From JAVSMW01 sp032027005 (GTDB taxonomy: Bacteria; Bacillota; Thermincolia; Thermincolales; UBA2595): a stretch of DNA of 64,000 nt. The stretch is taken from assembly GCA_032027005.1 (NCBI GenBank), contig JAVSMW010000009.1, forward strand, positions 132,673-196,672. Direction: 5' to 3'. This document shows, one piece after another, positions 60,364 through 64,000 of this stretch. How positions within the stretch are numbered: position 1 is the first letter of the stretch; each line of letters opens with the position of its first letter. The position numbers were made by a program, and so were the translations under genes. A model generated the notes under the pieces. That model was given only the letters and a program-made list of their open reading frames with translations. It had not been told where the DNA came from and ran no database searches.

Positions 60364-61230
60364 ATGTATCAGCGACCAGAGGTCACGCAAAAAGAAATAG
60401 ATTTGATAAACCGGCTTATTTCCGAAAACCCGACCTGGGGGCGTACGAAGCTGTCTATAGAGTTATGCAGGATTTGGGACTGGTGCCATAATGACGGACG
60501 CCCTAAAGAAATATCCTGCCGGGACTTGCTTCGGAAGCTTAACGGCAAAGGATTGATAACACTTCCCAAAAAGATTACCGATACCGGTCCAAAACCAGGC
60601 AACAAACATCAGGTTAAGCTGATGCTCCATGATACTACACCTGTTGAGTCACGTCTCAAAGATCTTGGATCATTACAGGTTGTTGTCATCCCAAACCGCA
60701 GCCCTCTTCTGTTAAATGAATTCAAATCCCTGCTTATACAGTACCACTACCTTGGCTTTGACCTAACCGCCGGTGAAAACATGAAGTACATGGTCTACAG
60801 CCGGGATGGACTATTGCTTGCATGCCTGCTCTTCGGTGCTGCTGCCTGGACATGTGCTCAGCGGGACAATTTCATTAGCTGGAAGGCAGATATCCGTAAA
60901 ACTAACCTTTACCTAACTACCAACAACACCAGATTTCTGATCCTTCCGTGGGTTAGGGTTCCTCACCTGGCCAGCCATACCCTGGGGTTAATCAGCCGCC
61001 GGATTTCTTCCGACTGGCAGGAGAAGTACGGCCACCCGGTCTATTTGCTGGAAACTTTCGTGGAAAAAGACAGGTTCAAAGGTACATGCTACAAGGCTGC
61101 AAACTGGGAATATGTTGGCGAAACCACTGGCCGGAGCAGGAATGATAGGTACACAAAACTTCGTGTTCCAATCAAGGATATATACCTGTACCCGCTGTCC
61201 AGGGACTTCAGGGAGGTGCTGACCAAATGA
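60364..61230 (+). CDS. DruA-like (DUF4338) protein of the IS66-type element
   Basis: A 288-residue DUF4338 protein, the family that includes DruA of the Druantia anti-phage system. Recognisable blocks: an N-terminal helical module (EIDLINRLISENPTWGRTKLSIELCRIW), SLLIQYHYLGFDLTAGENMKYMVYS, and the strongest block NTRFLILPWVRVPHLASHTLGLI followed by YGHPVYLLETFVEKDRFKGTCYKAANW. The biochemical role is unknown. Here it lies inside the transposon, ahead of and overlapping the transposase (ATGA), so a role in transposition or element maintenance is more likely than defence; no other Druantia genes are nearby. GGAGGCGAAAACG precedes the ATG. Confidence 0.9.
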   Translation: MYQRPEVTQKEIDLINRLISENPTWGRTKLSIELCRIWDWCHNDGRPKEISCRDLLRKLNGKGLITLPKKITDTGPKPGNKHQVKLMLHDTTPVESRLKDLGSLQVVVIPNRSPLLLNEFKSLLIQYHYLGFDLTAGENMKYMVYSRDGLLLACLLFGAAAWTCAQRDNFISWKADIRKTNLYLTTNNTRFLILPWVRVPHLASHTLGLISRRISSDWQEKYGHPVYLLETFVEKDRFKGTCYKAANWEYVGETTGRSRNDRYTKLRVPIKDIYLYPLSRDFREVLTK

Positions 61231-62645
61231 AGCCACCTCTTGAAGTACTCCAGGAAATCGCCATGTGTTCAGACATACTTCGTGAATACTTCGCTACCCT
61301 CCATGAGGAAGTGACCCGCCTTGAACAAGAAAACCAGGAACTCCGCACACGCCTGAACCAAAACAGCAACAACAGCAGCAAACCGCCGTCTTCAGATGTA
61401 TTTGTCAAACCCAAGAGCCTGCGGACTAAAAGCGGTCGTAAACCCGGAGGCCAACCTGGTCACAAGGGGATCACTCTCCGGAAGGTTCCCAACCCTGACC
61501 GGATTGAAATCCACTCGGTTGAACAGTGCAGTTGCTGTGGTCAGGATTTGTCCAGAATTGCGTCTATGAAATATAGTTCCAGACAAGTATTTGATGTGGT
61601 CATAAAACGTGAGGTAACGGAACACAGAGTGGATATTAAGCAATGTCCCGGCTGCCAGCACACCAGTACTGCCGCTTTTCCACCGGGAGTAGAGCATTAT
61701 GTCCAGTATGGACCCATTTACCGCTCGTTTATGGTTTGCCTAAATCAAGGACATTTTGTGCCCTTTGACAGGCTTGCTGCTATCAGCAAAACCATGCTGG
61801 GCATATCTGCTAGTCCAGGAACACTCGTAAACATCATCCAAGACTGTCATGTGCGCCTGGCTGATGCGGAAGAAGCCATAAAGAAACAATTGCTAAATGC
61901 CGGTCTACTGCACTTCGACGAAACAGGAACCAGGGTAGACGGGCAGAACAACTGGATTCATGTTGCGGGAAACAGCCAGTTTACCCACTATGCCTGCCAC
62001 GAAAAACGCGGTAATGTTGCCACAGATGTAATCGGCATCCTACCACAGTTCAAAGGAATAGCAATACATGACTTTTGGAAGCCGTATTTTAAATATACCC
62101 AATGCAAGCATGCCCTCTGTAATGTCCACATCCTGCGCGAACTCACCGGTGTAATTGAAAACACTGGGCAGCAATGGGCCAGTGATATGAAAACCTTACT
62201 TTTGGATATGAACCAGTTGGTCGATAAAGCAGGAGGTATGCTCGATGAAGTATCAGTTGCCAAGTACGAAGTACAATATGATGCTATACTTGACCTCGCA
62301 GATTCCGAAAACCCCATTAAAAAGGCTGACATAGTTCGGGATAAAGGTCGGGGGCGTCCCAAAAGGAGCAAAGAGCGCAACCTGATTGACAGACTTAAGT
62401 TAAATAAGCAACAGGTTCTGCTATTTATGCGCAGTCCTGCGGTGCCATTCGATAATAACCAGGCGGAACGGGATATACGTATGGCTAAGCTACATCGTAA
62501 AATTTCAGGGGGGTTCCGTTCCGATGAGGGCAAAACTGCTTTTTGTAGAATACGAAGCTACATCTCATCTGCTACGAAACAGGGGATTGATATGTTCTCG
62601 GCAATATATGCTGCCAAAACCGGGAATCCCGTGTTCGTCCAGTAA
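61227..62645 (+). CDS. IS66-family transposase
   Basis: A 472-residue IS66-type DDE transposase. N-terminal leucine-zipper-like helix (LEQENQELRTRLNQNSNNSSKPPSSD), zinc-binding C101/C104 and C140/C143, then the catalytic triad in FDETGT (D231), IHDFWKPY (D282) and NNQAERDIRM (E414). The insert between D282 and E414 carries the usual HALCNVHILREL block. Length matches full TnpC-type proteins. The ATG overlaps the druA-like stop by 4 bp, implying coupled translation. Confidence 0.95.
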   Translation: MKPPLEVLQEIAMCSDILREYFATLHEEVTRLEQENQELRTRLNQNSNNSSKPPSSDVFVKPKSLRTKSGRKPGGQPGHKGITLRKVPNPDRIEIHSVEQCSCCGQDLSRIASMKYSSRQVFDVVIKREVTEHRVDIKQCPGCQHTSTAAFPPGVEHYVQYGPIYRSFMVCLNQGHFVPFDRLAAISKTMLGISASPGTLVNIIQDCHVRLADAEEAIKKQLLNAGLLHFDETGTRVDGQNNWIHVAGNSQFTHYACHEKRGNVATDVIGILPQFKGIAIHDFWKPYFKYTQCKHALCNVHILRELTGVIENTGQQWASDMKTLLLDMNQLVDKAGGMLDEVSVAKYEVQYDAILDLADSENPIKKADIVRDKGRGRPKRSKERNLIDRLKLNKQQVLLFMRSPAVPFDNNQAERDIRMAKLHRKISGGFRSDEGKTAFCRIRSYISSATKQGIDMFSAIYAAKTGNPVFVQ

Positions 62646-62734
62646 CGAACACGCCTAAGTAGAGTTTCTCGACATTGAACCAAGGGATAACTATGCACCT
62701 TTGTGGTAGCATATTTTAGATGCTGAATAGTTAC

Positions 62735-62742
62735 ACATCCTT
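62735..62742. repeat. Target-site duplication, right
   Basis: ACATCCTT directly after the right inverted repeat; matches 60258-60265. Confidence 0.95.
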
Positions 62743-63561
62743 GATTAATTCCATTATCTTACAAACTTCTAAATCAGCATTTCTGACTCCATCCACTATT
62801 TCATTAAGAGAATGGCCTGCCTTACGGGCAATTTTTACCCCGTCTTCCACTTCTCTGGTGCCTGCCTGCATAGATTCTACGGCAATTTTTGTGCTCAGTT
62901 GAATATCATTGATTAGGTCAGCTATTTCTTTTGTCGCATTTCCTGATCTTTCAGCTAAGTTTCTAACTTCATCGGCAACAACGGCGAAACCCTTACCGTG
63001 CAAACCTGCCCTTGCAGCTTCAATGGCCGCATTTAATGCCAGAAGATTAGTCTGGTCTGCTATATCGTTGATTACTAGAATAATTTCTTCTATTTTTTGA
63101 GAATGCTCACCCAGTTCGTGAATTCTTTGGGCTGTTTCAAAGACCGCATCTTTTACCTTTAGCATTCCCATGACGGTCTTATCCACTGCCGCCCCCCCAT
63201 TTACAGCCAATATGCCATTTTGTTCAGATATTAGTTTAACACCCTCCATAGCTCCTGATATCGCATCCATTTTTTGGGTCATAGTGTCTACAATGGCGAT
63301 ACTATCGTTGACATTATTACTTTGTTCCTGGGCACCTGTAGTTATCTGCTGGATTGAATCAGTCACCTGGGCCATTACATGGACAGTACTGGTAATATTC
63401 TTGGATTGTTCTATTGACCCGCTTGCCACCTGTTCGATAGTTTTAGCCACCCGCCGGGTTACTTTTGTGGATTCTTCTGCATTGGAGGACAGTTCTTCAC
63501 TGGTGGCCGCAACATTTTGGGAAGCAACATTGATGCTTTTAAGAAGGTCTCGCAAGTTCAT
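62735..63561 (-). pseudogene. Chemotaxis transducer, N-terminal part (IS-interrupted)
   Basis: 275 residues plus a two-codon element-derived end. Contains the conserved hairpin tip of the signalling domain, IILVINDIADQTNLLALNAAIEAARAGLHGKGFAVVADEVRNLAERS. No membrane helix or sensor domain precedes it: the frame starts MNLRDLLKSINVASQNVAATSEEL with a weak site, and an in-frame TGA lies about 15 codons upstream. Restored, the protein would be 369 residues, either a soluble transducer or itself 5'-truncated. Confidence 0.88.
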
Positions 63562-63707
63562 AATCCGTTCTATAAAGTGATACGCTGCAACTGGTCACAA
63601 GCTAAAGAGATAATCGGGCTTGCCTTGAAAATATAAAAAGGTATGCCGGCAAACTATCACTAAATTCACTTTCTCACCACCGCCGCAAATCTTTCTCTCT
63701 GCTGCTA

Positions 63708-63977
63708 TTATGCTTTTTCAGCCATATTATAATAATCTTCAAACACACCGTCATCAGAATACTGGCTTACGAATTTTATCAACCAATTAGAACCGTGAAC
63801 CCTTTTTATTAACTCGTCTTTCCCTATGATTGAAATAACCTTTTGAATTTTATCAATATAATCTGTTTGTGAGTAATAGCATATCACAATTTTACATTTT
63901 ATATTAACTTGAAATCGGAAAGTAACTTTCCGTATTTGGCTTAAAGGCTTAAAAAGATAAAATTCCAGCAATGGCAT
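63708..63977 (-). CDS. Hypothetical protein upstream of chemotaxis gene
   Basis: An 89-residue frame (..IVICYYSQTDYIDKIQKVISIIGKDELIKRVHGSNWLIKFVSQYSDDGVFEDYYNMAEKA). It ends about 145 bp before the chemotaxis start, so it could be its operon partner or the remains of its sensor region. No family recognised, and the N-terminal part (MPLLEFYLFKPLSQ) may not be the true start because the window ends 23 bases further. Confidence 0.35.
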   Translation of the reverse strand: MPLLEFYLFKPLSQIRKVTFRFQVNIKCKIVICYYSQTDYIDKIQKVISIIGKDELIKRVHGSNWLIKFVSQYSDDGVFEDYYNMAEKA

Positions 63978-64000
63978 TGCGTTTTGAGGTTTGTGAACAC

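Larger units (their letters stand above)
60266..62734 (+). mobile_element. IS66-type element carrying a druA-like gene
   Basis: A complete 2469-bp element. Ends are perfect 16-bp inverted repeats, GTAACTATTCAGCATC at 60266-60281 and its complement at 62719-62734, flanked by 8-bp direct duplicates ACATCCTT. Cargo in order: a DruA-like (DUF4338) gene and an IS66-type transposase overlapping by 4 bp. The usual IS66 accessory genes tnpA and tnpB are absent. The exact duplication and uninterrupted frames indicate recent, probably still active, insertion into a chemotaxis gene. Confidence 0.96.

Noticed and set aside
60364..61230. A Druantia anti-phage system
   Set aside because: Only the DruA-like gene is present; no DruE-type helicase or other Druantia gene is in the window, and the gene lies within the transposon ends.

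Overview
The window is about 64 kb of a moderate-GC chromosome from what looks like an anaerobic, spore-forming Firmicute, probably a Peptococcaceae/Desulfotomaculum-type Clostridium (inference). Pointers are the PrkA-YhbH-SpoVR sporulation trio, AddAB instead of RecBCD, a complete hdrCBA-flxDCBA electron-bifurcation operon, strong GGAGG ribosome sites with frequent TTG/GTG starts, and at least two in-frame UGA codons at conserved cysteine positions, which imply selenocysteine use. Two ambiguous bases (22232 and 57060) indicate a draft assembly.

Layout. 1-2.4 kb: folE (cut by the window edge) and queE for 7-deazaguanine synthesis, then a divergent DUF2225 gene. 2.6-17 kb: minus-strand block of two TPR proteins and the DNA-end-processing genes addB, addA, sbcD and sbcC. 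17-22.6 kb: a hemerythrin-like protein, an ABC-2 exporter with its HlyD-type adaptor, and small membrane and coiled-coil proteins. 22.7-29.6 kb: hdrC-hdrB-hdrA-flxD-flxC-flxB-flxA, where hdrA and flxD are each interrupted by a UGA followed by a stem-loop with bacterial SECIS geometry. 30-37.7 kb: phosphatidylserine synthase and decarboxylase, a DinG-type helicase-exonuclease, YjbQ, and a two-component system. 37.7-41.4 kb: small zinc and iron-sulfur proteins, a decayed MerT-like/rhodanese locus behind a CsoR/CstR-like palindrome, thioredoxin reductase, pgsA and a MazG-like protein. 41.6-52.2 kb: a methyltransferase, a NERD-Ser/Thr kinase fusion, tRNA-Arg(CCG), a MagIII-like glycosylase, a LysR regulator, murI, adk, a TPP enzyme and a Gfo/Idh/MocA oxidoreductase. 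52.2-56.7 kb: prkA-yhbH-spoVR. 57-64 kb: small membrane proteins, a beta-carbonic-anhydrase-like protein, VanZ, and a chemotaxis transducer split by a complete IS66-type element.

Most notable. (1) The IS66-like element (60266-62734) has 16-bp perfect inverted repeats and an 8-bp target duplication. It carries a DruA-like (DUF4338) gene overlapping the transposase gene by 4 bp; removing it restores the chemotaxis frame exactly. (2) HdrA and FlxD read as selenoproteins, and a third in-frame UGA with a similar stem-loop lies in a MerT-like fragment. (3) Structured interspersed repeats recur. The two type-B copies show a covarying base pair and each ends exactly on the stop codon of a neighbouring gene (dinG, trxB).

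How the genes fit together. Flx-Hdr would oxidise NADH while reducing ferredoxin and a disulfide. TrxB, the 62-residue iron-sulfur protein and the rhodanese remnant form a thiol/sulfur redox neighbourhood. AddAB and SbcCD process double-strand ends. PssA, Psd and PgsA make phospholipids.
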